DNA of 11,159 bases from positions 1-11,159 of the forward strand of contig JANZYY010000120.1 of the NCBI GenBank assembly GCA_026419705.1. Reading direction: 5' to 3'. The DNA is from Fischerella sp. Its GTDB lineage: Bacteria > Cyanobacteriota > Cyanobacteriia > Cyanobacteriales > Nostocaceae. Each line of letters starts with the position of its first letter. Positions within the stretch are counted from its first letter, which is position 1. Under the pieces are notes generated by a model. That model worked only from the letters and a program-made list of their open reading frames with translations, did not search any database and was not told the origin of the DNA. Shown here one piece after another: positions 1 to 6,692 of the stretch. A program made the translations under genes and the position numbers.

Positions 1-275
1 GCAGGATAGCATCCAGCATGGTATTTGCCAAAGTATTTGTGAGTGAGTTTATCAGGGAGACGACTTCCGGTAGTGTTGGGGATGATGGTAGGTGCGTCTA
101 CAGCAATGATGGCGCTTTCATCTGGTAAGACCCAGCGATCGATCCAGGTGAGGATATCTGCAATAGGTTCTTTGCGATCGATGTCGAGAATTTGTAATTG
201 ATTGTCTGACCATTCTAAACAGCATAATCCGCTCGGCTGAGATTTCCAGCCTAAATCAATACCGATAAATTTCAT
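1..275 (-). CDS. DUF429 family protein (predicted RNase H-like nuclease), 5' part only
   Basis: Translating the minus strand from the ATG at 275-273 gives 91 uninterrupted residues that run off the left edge, so the C-terminus is missing. The protein begins MKFIGIDLGW, with an Asp (D7) in the first strand of an RNase H-like fold. A second strand reads IIAVDAPT (D60), followed by a G-S-R-x-x-D segment at 70-75. This arrangement matches the DUF429 family, whose members are predicted to be nuclease-like but mostly lack a known substrate. There is no clear Shine-Dalgarno sequence, and no in-frame ATG lies shortly upstream. The gene is divergent from glgA2 with a 122-bp gap. I see family-level similarity only; a function cannot be inferred. 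Confidence 0.75.
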   Translation of the reverse strand, partial: MKFIGIDLGWKSQPSGLCCLEWSDNQLQILDIDRKEPIADILTWIDRWVLPDESAIIAVDAPTIIPNTTGSRLPDKLTHKYFGKYHAGCYP

Positions 276-333
276 TATGATTGGTCGTGCATTAAAAGTT
301 TTTAATTATCACCCAGCCAATCTCTTGTCAATG

Positions 334-351
334 AGTACATTTTCATGTACT
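334..351. promoter_or_regulatory. Perfect dyad AGTACAT-TTTC-ATGTACT in the divergent gap
   Basis: Two 7-base arms (334-340 and 345-351) are exact reverse complements separated by TTTC. The site lies between two divergent genes, 46 bp before the glgA2 start. It could be an operator for a dimeric regulator or a hairpin in the glgA2 leader. It contains GTA-N10-TAC, so the spacing does not fit the NtcA consensus (N8). Confidence 0.4.
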
Positions 352-359
352 GATGGGAA

Positions 360-365
360 TATAGT
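360..365 (+). promoter_or_regulatory. Possible -10 box (TATAGT) for glgA2
   Basis: TATAGT lies 32 bp before the glgA2 ATG and matches five of six bases of the sigma-70 -10 consensus. No good -35 hexamer sits 16-18 bp upstream; that position is occupied by the dyad at 334-351. This would fit a promoter that needs an activator, but the call is weak. Confidence 0.25.
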
Positions 366-397
366 AAATATGAAGTTTTGTAAAGCGAGAGCTAGGG

Positions 398-1876
398 ATG
401 TACATTGTACAGATTGCCTCGGAATGTGCTCCTGTAATTAAAGCAGGAGGTTTAGGGGATGTTGTTTATGGGCTGAGTCGGGAATTAGAGACGCGGGGAC
501 ATTGCGTCGAGATTATTCTGCCCAAGTATGATTGTATGCGCTACGACCATATTTGGGGACTTCATGACGCCTATATCAACTTGTGGGTACCCTGGTATGG
601 TGCTGCAATTCACTGTTCCGTGTACTGCGGTTGGGTTCATGGAAGAGTATGTTTCTTTATTGAACCGCATTCTCAAGATAATTTCTTTAATCGGGGTTGT
701 TACTACGGTTGCGATGATGACAATATGCGCTTTGCCTTCTTCAGCAAAGCAGCTTTGGAATTTCTGCTTCAAAGTAATAAGCGACCCGATGTGATTCATT
801 GTCATGATTGGCAGACTGGTTTGGTTCCAGTCATGCTCTTTGAAATTTACAAGTACCATGGAATGGAATATCAACGGGTTTGCTACACCATCCACAACTT
901 CAAGCATCAGGGAATCAGCGGTGTAGATATTCTCTGGGGAACAGGTTTAAATCGCGAACCTTATTACTTCCAATACGATAAGTTGCGTGATAATTTTAAC
1001 CCCTTTGCCTTGAACTTTATGAAAGGGGGCATTGTTTACTCGAATGCTGTCACCACAGTTTCACCCCATCATGCTTGGGAAGCCCGTACTACCGATGTTG
1101 GCTGTGGTTTAGGTCATACCTTACATTTGCACCAAGACAAATTTACTGGTGTTCTCAACGGTATTGATTACGATTTTTGGAATCCTGAAATCGATCGCTA
1201 TATTCCCTATAACTACACCCAAGATGATTTTGAACAAAAAGCATATAACAAAAAAGCTTTACGAGAGCGCCTCATGCTCCGTCATGCTGACAAACCAATT
1301 ATTGCTTACATCGGTCGCTTAGATTATCAAAAAGGCGTGCATCTTGTTCATCACGCCATTTATTACGCACTCAACAAACAAGCGCAATTTGTATTGCTAG
1401 GTTCAGCAACAGAACCAGCAATCTATGCTCATTTCCAGCACGAAAAACAATTTTTAAACAGTAACCCCGACGTGCATTTAGAGCTGGGCTTTAACGAAGA
1501 ATTATCTCACCTAATTTACGCAGGGGCAGATATGATTGTTGTCCCCAGCAATTACGAACCCTGCGGGTTAACTCAGATGATTGGCTTGAAGTACGGCACA
1601 GTACCAATTGTTCGCGGCGTGGGTGGATTGGTAAATACAGTCTTTGACCGAGACTACGACCACAACGTACCACCAGAACAACGCAATGGCTATGTATTTT
1701 ACCAAACAGATCATCATGCCTTAGAGTCAGCAATGGAGCGGGCGATCGCGCTGTGGTATGAATATCCTCAAGAGTTCCGTAAACTCGCCATTACAGGTAT
1801 GGAGTACGACTACTCGTGGAACCATCCAGGAGCAAATTATGTAGAGATTTACGACTGGATACGACACAAGTGGTAA
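398..1876 (+). CDS. glgA2: Glycogen synthase, GlgA2 type (ADP-glucose:1,4-alpha-glucan glucosyltransferase)
   Basis: A cytosolic GT5-family enzyme that transfers glucose from ADP-glucose to the growing alpha-1,4-glucan chain in glycogen synthesis. At 492 residues it is full length. Motifs in order: the N-terminal nucleotide-sugar loop KAGGLGD (15-21, K-x-G-G-L), HCHDWQTG (134-141), TIHN (164-167), GIDYDFWNP (255-263), GRLDYQKG (306-313) at the start of the C-terminal Rossmann domain, and EPCGLTQ (387-393) carrying the conserved acidic residue. Cyanobacteria commonly encode two synthases. The opening MYIVQIASECAPVIKAGGLG and the overall wording match what I recall of the Synechocystis sll1393 (GlgA2) branch rather than GlgA1. 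A weak purine stretch (GAGAG) precedes the ATG. No other glycogen gene is adjacent. The 3' end is followed within 30 bp by a heptamer foldback element that may act as its transcript end. Confidence 0.95.
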   Translation: MYIVQIASECAPVIKAGGLGDVVYGLSRELETRGHCVEIILPKYDCMRYDHIWGLHDAYINLWVPWYGAAIHCSVYCGWVHGRVCFFIEPHSQDNFFNRGCYYGCDDDNMRFAFFSKAALEFLLQSNKRPDVIHCHDWQTGLVPVMLFEIYKYHGMEYQRVCYTIHNFKHQGISGVDILWGTGLNREPYYFQYDKLRDNFNPFALNFMKGGIVYSNAVTTVSPHHAWEARTTDVGCGLGHTLHLHQDKFTGVLNGIDYDFWNPEIDRYIPYNYTQDDFEQKAYNKKALRERLMLRHADKPIIAYIGRLDYQKGVHLVHHAIYYALNKQAQFVLLGSATEPAIYAHFQHEKQFLNSNPDVHLELGFNEELSHLIYAGADMIVVPSNYEPCGLTQMIGLKYGTVPIVRGVGGLVNTVFDRDYDHNVPPEQRNGYVFYQTDHHALESAMERAIALWYEYPQEFRKLAITGMEYDYSWNHPGANYVEIYDWIRHKW

Positions 1877-1905
1877 GTAGCTGTAGATCAGCGTATTTCT
1901 CGTAG

Positions 1906-1990
1906 TGACTGTTAGTGGATAGTGGATAGTGGTAAAAAACCAACTACTAACCACCAACCACTAACCACCAACCACTAACCACCAACCACA
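1906..1990. repeat. Heptanucleotide (STRR-type) foldback element 1
   Basis: Positions 1940-1988 are seven uninterrupted heptads: CCAACTA once, then CTAACCA and CCAACCA alternating three times, about 3.5 copies of a 14-mer. The left side (1913-1933) carries three heptads of the type TAGTGGA, largely complementary to the right arm across a short A-rich loop (about 1934-1939). The whole could fold into one long imperfect hairpin. The outer left end is TGACTGTTAGT (1906-1916). Tandem heptamers like these are known in heterocystous cyanobacteria as STRR sequences. The element sits between the convergent ends of glgA2 and the dehydrogenase gene and covers the latter's stop codon. Confidence 0.85.
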
Positions 1991-2964
1991 TCGTAAACTT
2001 CCGGATTAACACAATAAGGTAACCTTTCTCCCTTCAACCCAGCAATCAAATTATCAATTGCCATATTTGCCATTTTTTCCCGTGTCTGGCGGCTAGCACT
2101 ACCAATATGAGGAGTAATAATTAAGTTATCAAGAGACAGCAACAGACTATCAGTCGGTATTGGTTCTGGTTCCGTGACATCGATCGCTGCACCTGCAATT
2201 TCACCGCTACTTAATGCTTGGTAAAGAGCATCTGAATCTACAATAGCTCCCCGTGCTGTATTAATAAGAATCGCAGATGGCTTCATCAGCGCAAATTGCG
2301 GTTTACTAAACAGATGGTAAGTGTCATCTGACAAAGGCGTATGAATTGTGACAAAATCTGACTCTTGCAACAACCGTTCAAAATTAGCAAATTCCACACC
2401 CAGTGACTCTTCTAATTCCGGATCGCATCTATGTCTGCTGGTATAAATAATTCGCATATCAAACCCTTGCGCACGACGGGCGATCGCTTGACCAATGCGC
2501 CCAAAACCAACAATTCCCAACGTCGCACCTGTGACATTTGCTCCCAACAACAAATCCGGTTCCCAAGTTTGCCACCTTCCCGCACGAGTAAACCGATCTC
2601 CCTCAACCACTCGCCGCGCAGCCGCCATCAATAACGCCCAAGTTAAGTCAGCAGTTGCATCTGTCAAAACGCCTGGAGTGTGACCAACGGGAATCTGCCG
2701 TGTCGTTGCAGCCGGGACATCAATATTATCGTACCCCACAGCCATCTGACTAATCACCTTCAGTGATATTCCGACTTCTATCAATTGTCTATCAACCCGA
2801 TCGGTCAGCAAACACAGTAACCCATCTGTTTCTCGCACCTTTGCCAGCAAAACCTCGTAAGGAGGCGGTTGGCGTTCCATCCAAACTTCAACATTCGCAA
2901 ATTCTTGCAGTCGTTGTAAATCAGTTGGTAGACGGCGGGTAACAAAAACTTTGGCTTGAGACAT
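1975..2964 (-). CDS. D-isomer-specific 2-hydroxyacid dehydrogenase, glyoxylate/hydroxypyruvate reductase-like
   Basis: A NAD(P)H-dependent cytosolic reductase of the GRHPR/GyaR branch, probably converting glyoxylate to glycolate or hydroxypyruvate to D-glycerate; the exact substrate is inferred. Numbering from the chosen ATG: the dinucleotide-binding loop GFGRIG is at 153-158. The catalytic triad is Arg238 in NTARGA, Glu267 in TEPEP and His286 in PHIGSAS. RWQTWEPDLLLG (130-141) is typical of this branch. I start at the ATG at 2964 (MSQAKVFVTRRLP, 329 residues) because homologues begin there. A TTG four codons upstream is also open but has no ribosome site. The last residues, V-V-G-G, and the TAG stop are encoded by the CTAACCA/CCAACCA repeat, so the natural C-terminus was probably altered when the repeat arrived or expanded. 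The gene converges on glgA2. Confidence 0.9.
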   Translation of the reverse strand: MSQAKVFVTRRLPTDLQRLQEFANVEVWMERQPPPYEVLLAKVRETDGLLCLLTDRVDRQLIEVGISLKVISQMAVGYDNIDVPAATTRQIPVGHTPGVLTDATADLTWALLMAAARRVVEGDRFTRAGRWQTWEPDLLLGANVTGATLGIVGFGRIGQAIARRAQGFDMRIIYTSRHRCDPELEESLGVEFANFERLLQESDFVTIHTPLSDDTYHLFSKPQFALMKPSAILINTARGAIVDSDALYQALSSGEIAGAAIDVTEPEPIPTDSLLLSLDNLIITPHIGSASRQTREKMANMAIDNLIAGLKGERLPYCVNPEVYDVVGG

Positions 2965-3062
2965 AGTTACAAACAAACACCATACTTAAACTTTGTTTTA
3001 TTTTGAGCATCCTTCATTTTCAGAACAAAAATAATACAGCAATTCTACTCTCCCCTCTTCTC

Positions 3063-3127
3063 TTCCTTGGCGTTCTTTGTGTCCTACCCTCCGGGAAGCC
3101 GCTGTCGCGTCTATGTGGTTCGTTAAA
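3063..3127. repeat. Composite interspersed repeat: GC-rich palindromic unit inside a CTTTG(T)GTTC-type repeat
   Basis: The outer sequence reads ...GGCGTTCTTTGTG (3069-3081) and resumes as TGTGGTTCGTT (3114-3124). Between them lies a GC-rich block (about 3085-3113) containing CCGGGAAGCCGCTG and TCGCGTCTA. The outer parts, joined, resemble the reverse complement of 8583-8615 in this window (GCGTTCTTTGTGGTT), which has no insert. From memory, both parts are recurrent intergenic motifs of Nostocales genomes. The layout suggests one repeat inserted into another. Confidence 0.5.
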
Positions 3128-3239
3128 AAATATATTTTTCACAACTCACAAAAACCACCTGTATCGTAAAACTTTCATCTGAGTGTCAAAACAAAACTTC
3201 ATGTAAGATAAATAGTCAAGCCAATACCTCCTCAACATC

Positions 3240-4328
3240 ATGGGCAACACATTTGGACATCTATTTCGCGTCACCACTTTTGGCGAGTCTCACGGCGGCG
3301 GTGTGGGAGTCGTCATTGATGGTTGTCCTCCCCGACTAGAAATCTCAGCTGAGGAAATCCAAACAGAACTAAATAGAAGACGTCCAGGACAAAGTAAAAT
3401 TACCACACCTCGCAAAGAAGAAGACAAATGTGAAATCCTCTCCGGTGTATTTGAAGGCAAAACCCTGGGCACGCCGATCGCCATTTTAGTACGCAACAAA
3501 GACACTCGCCCCCAAGATTATGATGAAATGGCGATGAAATATCGCCCATCCCACGCTGATGCAACTTATGATGCCAAATATGGCATTCGCAACTGGCAGG
3601 GTGGCGGCAGATCGTCGGCACGAGAGACAATCGGTAGAGTAGCAGCAGGGGCGATCGCCAAAAAAATCCTTCGTCAAATTGCAGGTATAGAAATCATCGC
3701 TTACGTCAAGCGCATCAAAGATTTAGAAGCCATCATTGACCCCAACATCGTTACTTTAGAACAAGTTGAAAACAATATTGTCCGCTGTCCCGATGCAGAA
3801 TGCGCCGAACGGATGATTGAATTAATCGAACAAATCCGGCGGGAAGGTAATTCTATCGGTGGCGTGGTGGAATGTGTAGCGCGAAATGTACCCAAAGGTT
3901 TAGGCGATCCAGTTTTCGATAAATTAGAAGCAGATCTAGCCAAAGCAGTAATGTCTCTCCCTGCTAGCAAAGGATTTGAAATTGGTTCTGGTTTTGCAGG
4001 AACCCTACTAACTGGCTTTGAACATAACGATGAATTTTATATTGATGAAGGCGGCGAAATCCGTACCCGCACCAACCGTTCCGGCGGAATTCAAGGCGGA
4101 ATTTCTAACGGCGAAAATATTATTATTCGTGCAGCATTTAAACCAACAGCAACGATTAGAAAAGAGCAGAAAACAGTAACTAATAAGGGTGAAGAAACAA
4201 TCTTAGCAGGCAAAGGACGTCACGACCCTTGTGTGTTACCGCGCGCAGTTCCAATGGTAGAGGCGATGGTAGCGCTAGTGCTGTGCGATCACTTATTGCG
4301 GCATCATGGGCAGTGTCGGGTGTTGTAG
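3240..4328 (+). CDS. aroC: Chorismate synthase
   Basis: Converts 5-enolpyruvylshikimate-3-phosphate to chorismate, the last common step of the shikimate pathway, using reduced FMN without net redox change. At 362 residues the length is normal for the cyanobacterial/plastid form. The three family signatures are present: GESHG (15-19), GGGRSSARETIGR (121-133) and GRHDPCVLPRAVPM (326-339, with the conserved Asp329). YRPSHAD (101-107) is the substrate-region histidine loop. The start MGNTFGHLFRVTTFGESHG is the conserved N-terminus. No Shine-Dalgarno sequence precedes it; instead CCTCCT lies at 3227-3232, the anti-SD sequence itself, so initiation is probably SD-independent, as is common in cyanobacteria. 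It is not next to other aro genes. A possible terminator stem follows at 4377-4406. Confidence 0.97.
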   Translation: MGNTFGHLFRVTTFGESHGGGVGVVIDGCPPRLEISAEEIQTELNRRRPGQSKITTPRKEEDKCEILSGVFEGKTLGTPIAILVRNKDTRPQDYDEMAMKYRPSHADATYDAKYGIRNWQGGGRSSARETIGRVAAGAIAKKILRQIAGIEIIAYVKRIKDLEAIIDPNIVTLEQVENNIVRCPDAECAERMIELIEQIRREGNSIGGVVECVARNVPKGLGDPVFDKLEADLAKAVMSLPASKGFEIGSGFAGTLLTGFEHNDEFYIDEGGEIRTRTNRSGGIQGGISNGENIIIRAAFKPTATIRKEQKTVTNKGEETILAGKGRHDPCVLPRAVPMVEAMVALVLCDHLLRHHGQCRVL

Positions 4329-4376
4329 AAAATACGGAGTTTGTCAAGATAATTTTTACTCTTAAAGAGTCGGCAG

Positions 4377-4406
4377 AAAGTAGCGAAATATCTACTTTGT
4401 GTTTTT
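4377..4406 (+). terminator. Possible terminator hairpin after aroC
   Basis: AAAGTAG (4377-4383) and CTACTTT (4392-4398) are exact reverse complements around an 8-base loop. A run of five T follows three bases later (4402-4406). The stem is AT-rich and short, so termination strength is doubtful. Confidence 0.3.
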
Positions 4407-4505
4407 GTGGTGAAAAAATATTTTTTAAACACGAAGACACTATTTGCTAGATTTACAGCTTGAAAGGGCTGGAATTGAATCTAAAATTTTTAAGGGTTGC
4501 ATCCA

Positions 4506-4760
4506 ATGGACTTGATTACAATTTTAGGATTAGTTGCTGCTAGTTTTACCACATTTGCTTTTTTGCCGCAGATGATGAAAACATGGCAGACGAAATCAGC
4601 TAAAGATGTTTCATACACGATGCTGATTATTTTTATAATTGGTATTTTTTTATGGTTATTATATGGAATTTTCCGTCACGATCTAGCTATTATTATTGCC
4701 AATTTTGTTATTTTAATTTTGAATCTGATAATTTTATGGCTTAAAATTAAATATAGATAG
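4506..4760 (+). CDS. SemiSWEET-type (MtN3/PQ-loop) small sugar transporter
   Basis: An 84-residue integral membrane protein with three predicted helices (about 3-20, 38-55 and 60-79), the size of a bacterial SemiSWEET. These proteins form dimers and move sugars by facilitated diffusion. The PQ motif is at 21-22 (AFLPQMMKTWQTKSAKDVS). W50 and N66 are 16 residues apart, the same spacing as the substrate-pocket Trp and Asn described for the Leptospira SemiSWEET (W48, N64). I chose the ATG at 4506 over an in-frame TTG at 4497 because TAAGGG (4491-4496) sits 9 bases before the ATG and the first helix then begins at the N-terminus. The gene lies 177 bp after aroC and 65 bp before the radical SAM gene, on the same strand. 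Substrate is unknown; sucrose or glucose would be guesses. Confidence 0.8.
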   Translation: MDLITILGLVAASFTTFAFLPQMMKTWQTKSAKDVSYTMLIIFIIGIFLWLLYGIFRHDLAIIIANFVILILNLIILWLKIKYR

Positions 4761-4825
4761 CAACACAGGGGACTCATAGTTTTTCTATCCCCCAAACCTG
4801 ATTCTCTATTCCCTAAAAAACATCT

Positions 4826-6469
4826 GTGACATCATCTGTATTCGCTGCTGAACGCCTTCTATTTACTCCTGCTACTCCTGACAGCAATGCTATTCCCACT
4901 ATCTTCGCCTTTCCTAATGAGTATAGTGTGGGTATCACTAGCCTTGGCTATCAGGTGGTGTGGGCGACTTTGGCGATGCGTGGGGATGTGCAGGTGAGTC
5001 GCCTCTTCACCGATATTCACGAGCAATTGCCAAGACAACCTGAATTACTTGGTTTTTCGATGTCGTGGGAATTGGATTATGTGAATATTTTAAATTTATT
5101 GGAATCTCTGGAAATTCCTATTCGAGCAATTGCTCGTAAAGAACATCATCCTATAGTTTTTGGTGGCGGACCTGTCTTGACAGCTAACCCCGAACCCTTC
5201 GCAGATTTTTTCGATGTGATTTTATTGGGGGATGGGGAAAACCTGCTGGATAATTTTATCAATGCATATAAAGCAGTGAGAAATGCTGACAGACAAACTC
5301 AACTAAAAGCACTTGCACAAGTACCAGGAATTTATGTTCCTGGTTTGTATGAGGTGGAATACCACGATGTCGATGGTGCGATTAAGTCAATCAATCCTAT
5401 TTCACCAGAAATTCCCGCTGTAGTACAAAAGCAAACTTATAGAGGCAACATCTTATCAGCATCAACGGTAGTAACTGAAAAAGCAGCTTGGGAAAATATT
5501 TACATGGTGGAAGTGGTGAGAAGTTGTCCAGAAATGTGCCGTTTCTGTTTGGCGAGTTATCTTAATTTGCCTTTTAGAACTGCAAGTTTAGAAGGTTCGT
5601 TAATTCCGGCAATTGAAAGAGGTCTAAAAGTCACAAATCGACTAGGGTTATTAGGAGCTTCAGTTACTCAGCATCCAGAATTCGAGAAATTATTAGATTA
5701 TATTAGTCAGCCAAAGTACGACGACGTTCGTCTTAGCATTGCTTCAGTGCGAACCAATACTGTAACGGTGCAGCTAGCAAAAACTTTGGCAAAGCGAGAT
5801 ACTAAATCCCTCACCATCGCCGTAGAAAGTGGTTCGGAGAGATTGCGGCAAATTATTAACAAAAAGCTGCACAACGATGAAATTATCCAAGCTGCGGTAA
5901 ATGCGAGGGCTGGAGGATTAACAGGTTTAAAACTCTATGGGATGGTGGGAATTCCCGGTGAAGAACCAGAGGATTTAGATGCTACCGTGAAAATGATGCG
6001 CGATATAAAAAAAGCTGCTCCTGGCTTGCGGTTAACACTGGGATGCAGTACTTTTGTACCAAAGTCACATACACCATTTCAGTGGTTGGGGGTGAATCGG
6101 CAAGCACAAAAGCGGTTGCAATTATTACAAAAACAGCTACAGCCCCAAGGAATAGACTTTCGCCCAGAAAGTTATAATTGGTCTATCATTCAGGCTCTAT
6201 TATCAAGGGGCGATCGCCGATTGTCAAAACTTTTGGAACTTACCCGCAACTTTGGCGATTCTTTAGGTAGCTACAAGCGTGCTTTTAAAGAACTCAAGGG
6301 AACACTCCCGGATTTAGATTTCTACGTTTACGCTGACTGGTCAACAGAGCAACTGTTGCCTTGGAATCACTTACAAGGTCCCTTACCACAGTCTACACTA
6401 CTAAAGCACTTGGCAGATGCAACCAATCAATTCAAATCATCTGTGAAGGAACCACAGCCGCTAAAATAA
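4826..6469 (+). CDS. Radical SAM protein with N-terminal B12-binding-like domain, function unknown
   Basis: A 547-residue protein with the radical SAM cluster motif C234-x3-C238-x2-C241 (SCPEMCRFC), which would bind a 4Fe-4S cluster and S-adenosylmethionine. Later parts of the TIM barrel fit the family: AVESGSERLRQI (332-343) and YGMVGIPGE (371-379). The N-terminal 210 residues contain VFGGGPVLTANPEP (111-124) and LLGDGE (133-138), typical of Rossmann-like B12-binding domains in such fusions. I do not see the classical D-x-H-x-x-G cobalamin ligand motif, so B12 binding is uncertain. The C-terminus includes DWSTEQLLPWNHL (504-516), resembling the uncharacterised rSAM_fuse-type proteins. The start is a GTG with no ribosome site; an in-frame TAA lies five codons upstream and the next Met is residue 51, well inside the domain. 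It heads a likely operon with the two genes downstream (35-bp and 17-bp gaps). Confidence 0.85.
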   Translation: MTSSVFAAERLLFTPATPDSNAIPTIFAFPNEYSVGITSLGYQVVWATLAMRGDVQVSRLFTDIHEQLPRQPELLGFSMSWELDYVNILNLLESLEIPIRAIARKEHHPIVFGGGPVLTANPEPFADFFDVILLGDGENLLDNFINAYKAVRNADRQTQLKALAQVPGIYVPGLYEVEYHDVDGAIKSINPISPEIPAVVQKQTYRGNILSASTVVTEKAAWENIYMVEVVRSCPEMCRFCLASYLNLPFRTASLEGSLIPAIERGLKVTNRLGLLGASVTQHPEFEKLLDYISQPKYDDVRLSIASVRTNTVTVQLAKTLAKRDTKSLTIAVESGSERLRQIINKKLHNDEIIQAAVNARAGGLTGLKLYGMVGIPGEEPEDLDATVKMMRDIKKAAPGLRLTLGCSTFVPKSHTPFQWLGVNRQAQKRLQLLQKQLQPQGIDFRPESYNWSIIQALLSRGDRRLSKLLELTRNFGDSLGSYKRAFKELKGTLPDLDFYVYADWSTEQLLPWNHLQGPLPQSTLLKHLADATNQFKSSVKEPQPLK

Positions 6470-6504
6470 TAGACTCTTGAAACTGAAATAGAGAATTAGT
6501 TTCG

Positions 6505-6675
6505 ATGCAAAAGACAGCAGAGTATCACTGCGCTGATTGTGGGGAAGCAAATTTAACTTTTATTGACTTGATTGGGGAAGGACAGCAATCTTACCTAGAA
6601 GATTGCCAAGTTTACTGTCGTCCCCATATTTTGTATATACGTGTCATCGAGATTGATAGTGAATACGAAGGCTGA
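6505..6675 (+). CDS. CPXCG-type cysteine-rich small protein (56 aa)
   Basis: A short gene starting at ATG 6505. The product has a likely zinc-binding arrangement C9-x2-C12 (HCADCGEAN) and C34-x3-C38 (EDCQVYCRP), with an acidic, conserved-looking middle (IDLIGEGQQSYLEDC). This pattern matches the CPXCG-motif cysteine-rich family (Cys_rich_CPXG), small proteins of unknown role. The first pair here reads C-A-D-C instead of the usual C-P-x-C. The gene sits 35 bp after the radical SAM gene and 17 bp before the SRPBCC gene on the same strand, so co-transcription is likely. Metal binding is inferred from the cysteine spacing. Confidence 0.8.
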   Translation: MQKTAEYHCADCGEANLTFIDLIGEGQQSYLEDCQVYCRPHILYIRVIEIDSEYEG

Positions 6676-6692
6676 ATTTGAGGTTTGTCTCA

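Noticed and set aside
485..907. 140-codon minus-strand ORF inside glgA2
   Set aside because: It lies fully antisense to a well-conserved gene, with no domain or ribosome site. The same applies to shorter ORFs at 528-794, 1491-1733 and 1727-1957.
1940..1988. Heptamer arrays considered as CRISPR
   Set aside because: The units are 7 bp, contiguous and without spacers; no cas genes are near.
2964..2976. TTG start for the dehydrogenase giving four extra residues
   Set aside because: The ATG at 2964 matches the usual start of the family and neither site has a ribosome site favouring TTG.
3227..3232. CCTCCT just before the aroC start taken as a ribosome site
   Set aside because: It is the complement of a Shine-Dalgarno sequence (the 16S 3' end sequence), not an SD; I treat it as chance.
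4358..4370. Palindrome ACTCTT-A-AAGAGT after aroC as a terminator
   Set aside because: A one-base loop and no T-run after the stem; the stem at 4377-4398 is a better candidate.
3290..4440. Several antisense or out-of-frame ORFs within and past aroC, including 4229-4450 on the plus strand
   Set aside because: They overlap aroC codons in other frames and have no recognisable features; 4229-4450 overlaps the aroC 3' end by 100 bp.
4768..4793. GGGG...ATAG-TTTTT-CTAT-CCCC after the SemiSWEET gene as a terminator
   Set aside because: Only a 4-bp inner stem with an unpaired four-base bulge and no T-run after it; too weak to annotate.
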